From Cryobacterium sp. SO2 (GTDB lineage: Bacteria > Actinomycetota > Actinomycetes > Actinomycetales > Microbacteriaceae), in contig NZ_CP117849.1 in the NCBI RefSeq assembly GCF_026151165.2, positions 2,356,001-2,420,000 on the forward strand: a stretch of DNA of 64,000 nucleotides, in the 5' to 3' direction. A program made the position numbers and the translations under genes. The notes below the pieces were generated by a model, which saw nothing but the letters and a program-made list of their open reading frames with translations, was not told where the DNA came from and made no database searches. Within the stretch, counting starts at the first letter, position 1. Each line of letters starts with the position of its first letter. Positions 49,724 to 57,966 of the stretch are shown one piece after another.

Positions 49724-51961
49724 TCAGCCCTTGGAGAGGGCGGCGCGCTCCGAGTCGTCGAGCCGGCGCCGCACGGCGGCCCGCAGCGCTGGCATGGTGC
49801 GGATCTCGGGGTCTCCCCCGATGAGCTCGCGCGCGGCCGTCCTGGCGTCGGAGATGATGTCGCCGTCCGTCGCGACCCGCAGCAGGCGCAGCGATGACTG
49901 GCCACCGGACTGGAACCGCCCCAGGACGTCGCCCTCCTGACGCTGCTCGAGGTCGACCTGCGCCAGTTGGAAGCCGTCAAGGGTCTTCGCCACCGCTTCG
50001 ATCCGTTCCCGGGCCGGGGAGCCGATCGGAGCGGTCGTCACCAGGAGGCACAGGCCGGGGACCCCGCCCCGGCCGACCCGGCCGCGCAGCTGGTGCAGTT
50101 GCGAGACACCGAAACGGTCCGCATCCATCACGACCATGGCCGAGGCGTTCGGCACGTCGACGCCGACCTCGATGACGGTGGTGGCCACGAGCACCTGGAT
50201 GTCCCCGGCCGCGAAGGCCTGCATGGTGGCATCCTTCTCGTCGGCGCTCATCGCGCCGTGCAGGGGTTCGATGCGGGCCGTCGTGAGCAGCGGATGCCGG
50301 CGGAGGTTGGCGAGCAGCTCCTCAACGTTGGTCATCGGGGTGGCATCGAAGTCGATCTCCTCGCCCTGTTCGAGCTTCTTCGGCGAGATCGCCGGGCACA
50401 CGATGAAACACTGCCGGCCCAGCGCGAGCTCCTCCGACACGCGTTGCCAGACCCGCATCACCCAGGCCGGTTTCTCGTCCAGCGGCACGACGAAGCTCTC
50501 GATACCGGGCCGGCCGGCCGGGAGCATCGCGATGGTGCTCACGTCGAGGTCGCCGAAGATGGTCATGGCGATGGTGCGGGGAATGGGGGTGGCAGTGAGC
50601 ACGAGCACGTGCGGGGGCAGTTCGGCCTTGAGCCGGAGGGCCTCCCGCTGGTCGACGCCGAACCGGTGCTGTTCGTCGATGACGACGAGCCCCAGGTCGA
50701 AGAATTTGACGGTGTCGCTGAGCAGGGCGTGCGTGCCGATGACGATGCGCGCCTGGCCGGACACCGTGCGCAGCAGCGCTTTCCGCCGCGCGGCAACGGG
50801 CAGCTGGCCGGTGAGCAGGGTGGGCATCAGCTCGGCCGCGAGATCAGGTCCGAGGATCTTCGTCATCGAGCGCAGGTGCTGCCCGGCGAGCACCTCGGTG
50901 GGGGCGAGCAGCGCGGCCTGTCCGCCGGAGTCGGCCACAGCGAGCATGGCGCGGAGGGCCACGACGGTCTTGCCTGAGCCGACTTCGCCCTGCACGAGCC
51001 GGTTCATTGGCGCGGTCAGCCCCATGTCGCGCCCAATCTCGGCCCCGGTGAGTTCCTGGTCGACCGTGAGGGCGAACGGCAGCGCCGCGTCGAATCGTTC
51101 GAGGTAGCCGCCGGGAACCGGCAGCCGGGCCTTGGTACGGAGGGCCCGGTGCTCGGTGTGCTGCTGCACGAGCACGCACTGCAGCACGAACGCCTCGGTG
51201 AAGCGCAGCGTCGTCCTGGCCGCGTTCCATTCCTCGTCGGTCACGGGGCGGTGGATGAGGGTGAGCGCGTCGCGGTGCCCGAGCAAGGAGTGTTCCAGCC
51301 GTAGCTGCTCAGGGAGCGGGTCGTCGACCGGGCCGAGCTCCTTCAGCACGTCCACGATGATCTTCGCGATCTGCCAGCTCGTCATGGCGGCGGTGGCCGG
51401 GTAGATGGGGATGGGCCGGTCGGCCCAGAGCCGGGCCTCCGCCGCATCCGCCGGCGAGATGGTGGCGTCCATGGGCTCGTCGCTGCCGGGCACGATCTGG
51501 TAGTCGGGTTGAGCGAGTTGGCGGGCCTTGTTGAAGACCGTCACCTTGCCCGAGAACATCCCGCGCATGCCCGGGCGCAGGGTCTTGATCAACCACGGCT
51601 TGTTGAAGAATGTGAGCGGGAGCATGCCGTGTCCGTCGGAGATCACCACCTTGGTGCGATGCAGCGCCTTCTTGCCCGGCTGCGCACGGCCGTAGTCCTG
51701 AACGGTCACCGAGATCACTTCGGCCAGCACGGTGACGGCCTCGTCGAGGGGCAGTTCGGCCAGGGTGGTGAGTTCGCCGCGCCGGGCGTAGCGGCGCGGG
51801 TAGTGGCTGAGCAGGTCGCCCACCGTGGCCATGCCGAAGGCCTTGGCCAAGACTGTGGCGGGGCCTGCGGGCAGCACGACCCGCAGCGGCGAGTCCAGGG
51901 TCAGCGGGGTGGGGTCGTCGAAGGGGTCGCGCGGGGTGGCGGCGGCATCCGAACCGGTCAT
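49724..51961 (-). CDS. recG: ATP-dependent DNA helicase RecG
   Basis: 745 aa. RecG drives fork regression and branch migration. The N-terminal wedge domain (about 25-180) includes VGDLLSHYPRRYARRGELTTLAEL; helicase motifs include Walker A QGEVGSGKTVVALRAML (about 322-338), DEQHRFGVDQR (motif II), TATPIPRTIAM (motif III), TTVIEVGVDVPNASAMVV, and QLHQLRGRVGRGG (motif VI). TAGCAT lies six bases before the ATG, so translation may be leaderless. Confidence 0.96.
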   Translation of the reverse strand: MTGSDAAATPRDPFDDPTPLTLDSPLRVVLPAGPATVLAKAFGMATVGDLLSHYPRRYARRGELTTLAELPLDEAVTVLAEVISVTVQDYGRAQPGKKALHRTKVVISDGHGMLPLTFFNKPWLIKTLRPGMRGMFSGKVTVFNKARQLAQPDYQIVPGSDEPMDATISPADAAEARLWADRPIPIYPATAAMTSWQIAKIIVDVLKELGPVDDPLPEQLRLEHSLLGHRDALTLIHRPVTDEEWNAARTTLRFTEAFVLQCVLVQQHTEHRALRTKARLPVPGGYLERFDAALPFALTVDQELTGAEIGRDMGLTAPMNRLVQGEVGSGKTVVALRAMLAVADSGGQAALLAPTEVLAGQHLRSMTKILGPDLAAELMPTLLTGQLPVAARRKALLRTVSGQARIVIGTHALLSDTVKFFDLGLVVIDEQHRFGVDQREALRLKAELPPHVLVLTATPIPRTIAMTIFGDLDVSTIAMLPAGRPGIESFVVPLDEKPAWVMRVWQRVSEELALGRQCFIVCPAISPKKLEQGEEIDFDATPMTNVEELLANLRRHPLLTTARIEPLHGAMSADEKDATMQAFAAGDIQVLVATTVIEVGVDVPNASAMVVMDADRFGVSQLHQLRGRVGRGGVPGLCLLVTTAPIGSPARERIEAVAKTLDGFQLAQVDLEQRQEGDVLGRFQSGGQSSLRLLRVATDGDIISDARTAARELIGGDPEIRTMPALRAAVRRRLDDSERAALSKG

Positions 51962-52023
51962 ACTCCGATGCTAAACGTCACCGCCGACAGCGGGAGCCGG
52001 TCGACGGCTAGGCTCGAAGGCAA

Positions 52024-52599
52024 ATGACGCGAATTGTCGCCGGGTTCGCCGGCTCCCTCACCCTCAGCGTGCCGGCCAAGGGCACCCGACCCACCAGCGA
52101 CCAGGTCCGCGAGGCGATGTTCTCCGCCCTCGACGCGCGCGACGCCGTGCACGGCTACCGGGTTCTCGACCTGTACGCCGGCTCAGGCGCGCTCGGTCTC
52201 GAGGCCGCCAGCCGAGGCGCCCGGGTGGTCACGCTGGTCGAGAACGGTTTCGCCGCGGCCCAAACCTGCCGCAAGAATGCGGCCGCAGTGCAGAAGGCCG
52301 CTCCGAAGGGGGCCACGCCGACCATCTCGGTGTCGAGCCAGGCCGTGGCCTCGTTCCTGGCGGCCACGCCAGACGGATTCGACCTGGTGTTCCTCGACCC
52401 GCCGTACGATCTCCCCGACGCCGAGCTGGCGGCGAACCTCGTCGCCCTCACGCCGCTGCTCGACCGTGATGCGCTCGTGGTGGTCGAACGCTCCTCACGG
52501 TCCCCCGAGCCTGCCTGGGGCCCAGGGCTCGAACTGGAACGACGCAAGGACTACGGCGACACGACTCTCTGGTACGCCGGGGTCGCAAGCCCGTCCTGA
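52024..52599 (+). CDS. rsmD: 16S rRNA (guanine966-N2)-methyltransferase RsmD
   Basis: 191 aa. SAM-dependent Rossmann methyltransferase: TRIVAGFAGSLTLSVPAKGTRPTSDQVREAMFSAL (N-terminal), VLDLYAGSGALGLEAASRGA (SAM loop, about 43-62) and FLDPPYDLPDAEL (catalytic DPPY). Divergent from recG across 62 bp. GAAGG lies close upstream of the ATG. Confidence 0.95.
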   Translation: MTRIVAGFAGSLTLSVPAKGTRPTSDQVREAMFSALDARDAVHGYRVLDLYAGSGALGLEAASRGARVVTLVENGFAAAQTCRKNAAAVQKAAPKGATPTISVSSQAVASFLAATPDGFDLVFLDPPYDLPDAELAANLVALTPLLDRDALVVVERSSRSPEPAWGPGLELERRKDYGDTTLWYAGVASPS

Positions 52600-52713
52600 C
52601 GCATCCGGCCTCGCGCACAACTGTGCAGGCGGGAGGGCTGGTCAGAACAGGTTTGCAGGCATAGCGTCGTAGGTGTGGCCACCATCGTCCACCGCAACCG
52701 AAAGGTCGATCCC

Positions 52714-53244
52714 GTGCGTGTAGCGGTTGTCTGTGCGAGCCATTACGGCGCAACAAGGGGCATCGCCGAACGGATCGGCGCCGAACTGGCTGTCGCGGGC
52801 CTCGACGCCCAGGTCTTCGATGCCGCCGAACCGCCACACGCCGAGGCGGTCGCCGGGTTCGATGCCTTCGTCGTGGGCAGTGCGGTGTACATGGGGCACT
52901 GGCTCAAGAATGCGACGACGTTCGTGCGGCGTTACCAGCCCACCCTGCTGGAGCATCCGGTGTGGCTGTTCAGCAGCGGCCCGCTCGGCCCTGACGACGC
53001 AGAAGCCGACGCCGAATCCCTCGTGCCCGCCGAGATCGCCGACTTCACCAAGATGGTGCGCCCCGTCGAGCACCGGGTCTTCTCCGGCGCCATCGACCCG
53101 GAGGCGCTGAGTCTGCCGCACCGCATGATCCGCAAGTTCCCCGGCGCCGCGGAGAAGATTCCCGCCGGCGACTTCAGGGACTGGCCCGAGATCGAGGCCT
53201 GGGCCCGCGAGATCGCCCGCACCCTGGTCGCCTCCCCCCGCTGA
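52714..53244 (+). CDS. flavodoxin-domain protein (protoporphyrinogen-oxidase-like)
   Basis: 176 aa from the GTG at 52714, which has AAAGG upstream and starts at the first flavodoxin strand (RVAVVCASHYGATRGIAERIG). A GTG at 52675 lies seven bases after TAGCGT and could be a leaderless longer form. FMN-binding flavodoxin fold with FVVGSAVYMGHWLKNATTFV and VWLFSSGPLG, resembling HemG-type menaquinone-dependent enzymes or actinobacterial flavodoxin-like proteins. Convergent with thiL; the 98-bp gap holds palindrome copy B. Confidence 0.83.
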   Translation: MRVAVVCASHYGATRGIAERIGAELAVAGLDAQVFDAAEPPHAEAVAGFDAFVVGSAVYMGHWLKNATTFVRRYQPTLLEHPVWLFSSGPLGPDDAEADAESLVPAEIADFTKMVRPVEHRVFSGAIDPEALSLPHRMIRKFPGAAEKIPAGDFRDWPEIEAWAREIARTLVASPR

Positions 53245-53255
53245 GGCCGCAACAC

Positions 53256-53311
53256 GTCCCGCTGCGGACAAGTGGCCCCGGCGCACCGGGACCAGTTGTC
53301 CGCGCGGGGAC
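53256..53311. repeat. 56-bp intergenic palindrome (copy B of a dispersed family)
   Basis: Arms 53256-53281 and 53286-53311 pair at about 21 of 26 positions. The core GGACAAGTGGCCCCGG...CCAGTTGTCC shares the central CCGGCGCACCGGG and outer GGACAA/TTGTCC with the reverse complement of the palindrome at 12895-12968. It lies between two convergent genes. Confidence 0.8.
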
Positions 53312-53342
53312 CAGTCGTGGGCGTGCGGGCTGCGGGGCAAGG

Positions 53343-54353
53343 TCAGTCGATCGCACCGTCCCAGCCGCGGTAGGGGTCCCAGCCGGCCTGCACCCGCGGC
53401 TCCCCGTCGACGAGCACGGCACCGTTCTGATCGGTCACCACGCCCAGCCGCCGGAAGCCGGTAGGCAGGGTGGTGCCGGGCGGGAACGTGGCCAGGAGGC
53501 CATGGTCCTCCCCACCGCCGAGCACGAGCTCCCGCTTGTCGCCGAGGGCCTCGGAGTCAAAGTTGATGCCGACCTGGCTGGCGCGCGCGATCCGGCCGGC
53601 GTCGATGGCCAGGCCGTCTGACACGTCGAGCATGGCCGTCGCCCCGGCCAGCGCTGCCACCGGACCCAGGTGGATGGGCGGCACCGGGGCGAGTTGAGCG
53701 TCGACGAACTGGGAGTAGCGCACCTTGAGCGCGTTGGCGTGCACCCGGCTGGGCACCCCGTCGGAGTCGACGCCGAAGCGGAACAAGAGGCCCAGGCCGA
53801 TGCCGGCGTCGCCGAGGCGCCCGGCGTGAGCCACGATGTCGCCGGCCCTAGCTCCGGAACGCAGCACGGGAGCGCGGCCTTCGAGGTCGCCGAACGCGGT
53901 GATCGAAAGGGTGAGCACCTCCGACGCCGACAGGTCGCCGCCCACAACACCGCAGCCGGGAGCGAGTGCCTCGCAGCCGTGGCGCAGGCCGTCGGCGATG
54001 CCGAGGATCACCGAGATCGGCGTGGACGGCGGTGCCGCGATCGCCACCACGAGGGCAGTGGGCCGCGCGCCCATGGCGGCCACGTCGGAGAGGTTGGTGG
54101 CGGCCGCCTTCCAGCCCAGGTCGTGCGGCGTCGACCAGGCCAGGCGGAAGTCGGGGCCCTGGATCATCATGTCGCAGGTCACCACGAAGCGGCCGTCAGG
54201 GGCGGAGAGCACGGCGGCGTCGTCACCCGGTCCGAGTAGTTCGGTGTCGGCGTGAGGCAGCCGAGGGAAGATCCGGGCGAGCACTTCGCCCTCGGTCAGG
54301 TCCGCCAGGGTCTTTTCGGTCGGCGCCGGGATCGCGGCCGCAGCTTTCGTCAT
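53343..54353 (-). CDS. thiL: thiamine-monophosphate kinase
   Basis: 336 aa. ThiL phosphorylates thiamine phosphate to thiamine diphosphate. PurM-like fold: LGPGDDAAVLSAPDGRFVVTCDMMIQGPDFRLAWSTPHDLGWKAAATNLSDVAAMGARP, the ATP-binding loop GGDLSASEVLTLSITAFG and LDVSDGLAIDAGRIARAS and LGGGEDHGLLATFP. Complete. TACCGT lies seven bases before the ATG and there is no ribosome site; the promoter is face-sharing with that of the divergent lipoprotein gene 24 bp away. Confidence 0.94.
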   Translation of the reverse strand: MTKAAAAIPAPTEKTLADLTEGEVLARIFPRLPHADTELLGPGDDAAVLSAPDGRFVVTCDMMIQGPDFRLAWSTPHDLGWKAAATNLSDVAAMGARPTALVVAIAAPPSTPISVILGIADGLRHGCEALAPGCGVVGGDLSASEVLTLSITAFGDLEGRAPVLRSGARAGDIVAHAGRLGDAGIGLGLLFRFGVDSDGVPSRVHANALKVRYSQFVDAQLAPVPPIHLGPVAALAGATAMLDVSDGLAIDAGRIARASQVGINFDSEALGDKRELVLGGGEDHGLLATFPPGTTLPTGFRRLGVVTDQNGAVLVDGEPRVQAGWDPYRGWDGAID

Positions 54354-54360
54354 ACTTCAA

Positions 54361-54370
54361 ACGGTAACCT
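54361..54370. promoter_or_regulatory. overlapping divergent -10 boxes of thiL and the DUF3515 gene
   Basis: TACCGT on the minus strand (54366-54361) and TAACCT on the plus strand (54365-54370) overlap by two base pairs. Each is seven bases from an ATG (54353 and 54378), so both mRNAs would be leaderless and their starts about 11-24 bp apart. Confidence 0.55.
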
Positions 54371-54377
54371 GAATGCG

Positions 54378-54908
54378 ATGACTCCCCCGTTCACGCACTC
54401 CCACCGCGCCCGCGCCAGGCACTCCGCCCGCGCCGCCGCGGCACTGCTGCTCACCGTCGCCGCCGTCCTGCTCAGCGGATGCTCGGCCGCCGTTCCCATG
54501 CAGCCGGCCGCGGACGCCGTGAACCCGGATTGCGCCACCGTCATCGTGCACCTGCCCGTCTCTGTGGCCGACCAGCCCGAGCGGGAGACCAACGCCCAGG
54601 CCACCGGCGCCTGGGGCGACCCGACTGCCGTGCTGCTCACCTGCGGTGTCGCCGTGCCGGGGCCCACCACGCTCCCCTGCGTCAACATCAACGGCATCGA
54701 CTGGATCGAAGACGACTCAGAGGCACCGAAGTACCGGTACACCACCTACGGCCGCGACCCGGCCACCGAGGTGTACATCGACTCGGAGCTGGTCAGCGGT
54801 TCGACAACCCTGGTCGACCTGGCCAACGCGGTCGCCAATGTTCCCGCCACCTCCCAGTGCCTGGATGCCGACGACGTGACCCTGCCCAGCGCAACCCCCG
54901 CGCCCTGA
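54378..54908 (+). CDS. DUF3515 family lipoprotein
   Basis: 176 aa. A basic N-terminus and hydrophobic stretch end in the lipobox LLSGCSAA (Cys about 35), so it is an anchored lipoprotein. The remaining domain (NPDCATVIVHLPVSVADQPERETNAQATGAWGDPTAVLLTCGV and CVNINGIDWIEDDSE) matches DUF3515, which accompanies thiL or ddl in actinobacteria. It has four further cysteines. Function unknown. Confidence 0.88.
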   Translation: MTPPFTHSHRARARHSARAAAALLLTVAAVLLSGCSAAVPMQPAADAVNPDCATVIVHLPVSVADQPERETNAQATGAWGDPTAVLLTCGVAVPGPTTLPCVNINGIDWIEDDSEAPKYRYTTYGRDPATEVYIDSELVSGSTTLVDLANAVANVPATSQCLDADDVTLPSATPAP

Positions 54909-54935
54909 CTCGCACTCCCCTCCCGCGCCGAGTTT

Positions 54936-54978
54936 CCGCGAAAAGCCCCTTCAGTGCATCTGAAGGGGCACTTTGCGG
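54936..54978. terminator. palindrome between DUF3515 and ddl, likely bidirectional terminator
   Basis: CCCCTTCAG and CTGAAGGGG form a perfect inner stem around TGCAT; the full arms 54936-54954 and 54960-54978 pair at 16 of 19 positions. The two flanking genes converge on it. Confidence 0.7.
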
Positions 54979-54999
54979 CAAGTCGCGGAGGCGGAGTAG

Positions 55000-56127
55000 C
55001 TACTCGATGACGACCGCGGAGGTGCGACGGCGGCTGTGCGCCGCACGCGCCAGGGCAACCTCGATGAGCTCGTCGATCAGCTGCGGGTAGGTGTATCCGC
55101 TGGCCAACCAGCAGCTGGGGAACATCGAGATGGGGGTGAAGCCCGGCATGGTGTTGATCTCGTTGATCACCCAGCCGTCGGCGGTGAGGAAGAAGTCCAC
55201 CCGGGCCAGACCGGCGGCGTCGATCGCGTCGAACGCCCGCACGGCGATGCGCTGCATCTCGGCCAGGTCGGTCGGGGCGAGGTCCGCGGGGCAGACCAGG
55301 TCGATGCCAGCGGCGTCGAGGTACTTGGCGGCGAAGTCGTAGAAGTCACGACCGGTGACCACCACCTCGCCGGCGACGGAGGCGTGCGACGGTTCGCCGG
55401 GGCGGCCCTGCAGAACGGCGACCTCGAGTTCGCGGCCGACGAGGCCGGCCTCGATGAGCACCTTGTCGTCTTCGGCGAGGGCCACCGTCATGGCTTCAGC
55501 GAGCTGGTCGGAACTGGTGACCCGGCTCACGCCCACGCTGGAGCCGGCGCGGGCCGGCTTGACGAACGCGGGCAGGCCCAGCTCCTCGAGCGCGGCGTAC
55601 GCCATGCCGGGCGCTTCGTCCCAGTCGTCGGCGGTGATCGTGCGCCAGGGCGCCACGGCCAGGGAGGCCTGCTGCAGCACGGTTTTGGTGAAGTGCTTGT
55701 CCATGCCGAGCGCGGAGGCGAGCACGCCAGAACCGACGAAGGGCAGGTTGACGAGTTCGAGCATCCCCTGCACCGTGCCGTCTTCGCCGAACGGTCCGTG
55801 CAGGATCGGGAAGACCAGGTCGATGTTGCCGAGGCTACGCCGGCCGTCCGCGTCGACCACGGTGAGTTCGCGGCTGGCCGCGCTGTCCGGCCAGAGCACC
55901 CGGGTGCCGTTGTCGGTCACGACGGGGAGGGCGGAAGCGGTCAGCTGGAACTTCGCCGGATCGTCGTCCTCGAGCACGAAGGCGCCGTCCCTGGTGATGC
56001 CGACGGGGATGACCGTGTACCGCTCGCGGTCAATTGCGGCCAGTACTCCGCCCGCTGTGGCGCAGCTGATCGAATGTTCGCTTGAACGCCCCCCAAACAG
56101 CAGCGCTACCGTGAGTTTGTCCGTCAT
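55000..56127 (-). CDS. ddl: D-alanine-D-alanine ligase
   Basis: 375 aa from the ATG at 56127, with AAAGGA upstream. Ddl makes the D-Ala-D-Ala end of peptidoglycan stems. ATP-grasp motifs: VALLFGGRSSEHSISCATAG, LPFVGSGVLASALGMDKHFTK, LPAFVKPARAGSSVGVSRV, IDAAGLARVDFFLTADGWVINEINTMPGFTPISMFP. Complete. Its first 98 bp lie inside the end of gpsA, in a different frame. Confidence 0.95.
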   Translation of the reverse strand: MTDKLTVALLFGGRSSEHSISCATAGGVLAAIDRERYTVIPVGITRDGAFVLEDDDPAKFQLTASALPVVTDNGTRVLWPDSAASRELTVVDADGRRSLGNIDLVFPILHGPFGEDGTVQGMLELVNLPFVGSGVLASALGMDKHFTKTVLQQASLAVAPWRTITADDWDEAPGMAYAALEELGLPAFVKPARAGSSVGVSRVTSSDQLAEAMTVALAEDDKVLIEAGLVGRELEVAVLQGRPGEPSHASVAGEVVVTGRDFYDFAAKYLDAAGIDLVCPADLAPTDLAEMQRIAVRAFDAIDAAGLARVDFFLTADGWVINEINTMPGFTPISMFPSCWLASGYTYPQLIDELIEVALARAAHSRRRTSAVVIE

Positions 56128-57157
56128 CAGTGGTCCTTTCACCCTGCGGTGCGCCCGAGTCAGTCGTGAGGTGGGGCGCAATATCCCGCGGCTTCAGCGT
56201 ACCGGCCAGCACCTGGCGGACCTGTTCGACGATGGGCATGTCGACGCCCTTGGCCCGCGCCAGCTCGAGAATCGGGCTGACGGATGCGAGGCCCTCCGTG
56301 GTCTGCTGCATCTGCGCGATGACGTCGTTGTAGCTGTATCCCTGGCCCAGGAGCCGGCCGGCGGTGTTATTGCGCGACAGCGGCGACTGGCAGGTGGCGA
56401 TGAGGTCGCCGAGGCCGGCCAGACCCGCGAGGGTCTCCGTCTGGGCGCCGTACGCCACAGCGAAGTCGGTCATCTCCACCAGACCGCGGGTGATGATCGA
56501 GGCCTTGGTGTTCTCCCCGTAACCGACGCCGTCGACGATGCCGATGGCCACGGCGATGAGGTTCTTGAGCACCCCGCCGAACTCGGTGCCGATGACGTCG
56601 GTGTTGACGTACGAGCGGAAGTACTTCGTCGTGGCCAGCAGGGCGACGGCGTGGGCGGTCTCCAGGCTCGACGATGACACCACGGCGGCCGTCGGCTGCT
56701 CCTTGGCGATCTCAAGAGCAAGGTTGGGACCGGAGATGGCGGCGATGCGGGACGGATCGATCGGCAGGACCTGCTCGATGATCTCGCTCATCCGCAGACC
56801 GGTGGAGCGCTCCACACCCTTCATCAGCGACACGATGATGGCGTTGGGCGCCAGGAACGGTTCGGCCTGGATCAGGTTCTCCCGCAGCGACTGGCTCGGA
56901 ACGGACACGAACACCTGCTCGGCCCCGGCCAGCGCCAGATCGAGCCTGGACGTGGCACGCAGGCCCACCGGCAGGTTGATGCCCGGCAGGTAGTCGCTGT
57001 TGCGGCGCCCCTCGGTGATCTCTCTGGCGAGTTCGGGGCGACGGGCCCAGAGCACGACGTCGGCTCCACCGTCGGTGAGGATCTTGGCGAAGGTGGTGCC
57101 CCAGCTTCCGGCGCCGAGAACGGCGACCCGGGTGCCCGGCTGAACTCTAGGCTTCAA
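56030..57157 (-). CDS. gpsA: glycerol-3-phosphate dehydrogenase [NAD(P)+]
   Basis: About 375 aa from a TTG at 57157 (no ATG or GTG in the region fits), overlapping the plsC stop. GpsA supplies glycerol-3-phosphate for phospholipids. NAD loop VAVLGAGSWGTTFAKILTDGGADVVLWARR; GPNLALEIAKEQPTAAVV; active Lys-Asn in GGVLKNLIAVAIGIVDGVGYGENTKASIITRGLVEMTDFA. The C-terminus is about 40 residues longer than usual because the frame stays open 98 bp into ddl. Confidence 0.92.
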   Translation of the reverse strand: MKPRVQPGTRVAVLGAGSWGTTFAKILTDGGADVVLWARRPELAREITEGRRNSDYLPGINLPVGLRATSRLDLALAGAEQVFVSVPSQSLRENLIQAEPFLAPNAIIVSLMKGVERSTGLRMSEIIEQVLPIDPSRIAAISGPNLALEIAKEQPTAAVVSSSSLETAHAVALLATTKYFRSYVNTDVIGTEFGGVLKNLIAVAIGIVDGVGYGENTKASIITRGLVEMTDFAVAYGAQTETLAGLAGLGDLIATCQSPLSRNNTAGRLLGQGYSYNDVIAQMQQTTEGLASVSPILELARAKGVDMPIVEQVRQVLAGTLKPRDIAPHLTTDSGAPQGERTTDDGQTHGSAAVWGAFKRTFDQLRHSGRSTGRN

Positions 57158-57959
57158 AACGGCCGGTCTCTTTCTGATCGTGCTCGGAGGGATTCCAGCG
57201 CCGGACCGGTGCGGTCTCGTTGCGGAGATCCTCGAGCAGGGCGGTGATGGCATCCATCACCACGGCGGTCGCCTCGTTCAGCGTGGCCGTGTCGAGGTTG
57301 CGGCCGCGGAACTGGGCCAGGTCGATCGGGTCGCCGATCTTCACCAGGATGGTCTTGCGGGGAAAGAGATGCAGCTTCTTGGAGTACCGCGGCATGATCT
57401 GCTGGGTACCCCAGTGCGCCGCGGGAACGATGGGGATGCCCTGCTCGAGGGCGACCCGCACGGCACCGGTCTTGCCGCGCATCGGCCAGAGCTCGGGGTC
57501 ACGGGTGAGCGAGCCCTCCGGGTACACGACCACCATCTGGCCACGTTCCACGAGAAGACGGGCGGCCTTGACCGGTTCGCTGCCGCGCACCGACCCGCCC
57601 CGCTGCACGGGGATCTGACCTGATTTCGTGAGCAACCAGCCGGCGACCGGCAGCTTGAACAGCGACGCCTTGGCCATGAAACGGGGCAGGCGGCCAAGCT
57701 TCCAGCTCACCATGCCCATCACGATCGGGTCGATCTCGCTGTAGTGGTTCGGCGCGAAGACGAACGCACCCTCCCGGGGGAACTTGTCGCCGTCGGTGAT
57801 GCGATACCGCGCCACCACGTTCATCAGCGGAACCACGAGGAGAGCCAGCAGCCAGAAGATCGACGGCTTGCTTTTCTCGGAGCGGACTTTGTGGGTGGGC
57901 GTCACCGGCGACGACGAGTACGACGACGACGAGGGATCAGGCACGTTTGAATCAGGCAC
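57147..57959 (-). CDS. 1-acyl-sn-glycerol-3-phosphate acyltransferase (PlsC family)
   Basis: 270 aa, GTG start 7 bp after murA. PlsC-type enzymes add the second acyl chain to form phosphatidic acid. A Ser/Pro-rich head (1-25) precedes a membrane helix (about 32-50), the HxxxxD motif NHYSEID (about 72-78), GSVRGSEPVKAARLLVERGQMVVVYPEGSLTRD and VRVALEQGIPIVPAAHWG. It neighbours gpsA, which makes its starting material. Confidence 0.9.
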   Translation of the reverse strand: MPDSNVPDPSSSSYSSSPVTPTHKVRSEKSKPSIFWLLALLVVPLMNVVARYRITDGDKFPREGAFVFAPNHYSEIDPIVMGMVSWKLGRLPRFMAKASLFKLPVAGWLLTKSGQIPVQRGGSVRGSEPVKAARLLVERGQMVVVYPEGSLTRDPELWPMRGKTGAVRVALEQGIPIVPAAHWGTQQIMPRYSKKLHLFPRKTILVKIGDPIDLAQFRGRNLDTATLNEATAVVMDAITALLEDLRNETAPVRRWNPSEHDQKETGRFEA

Positions 57960-57966
57960 GGTGCCA

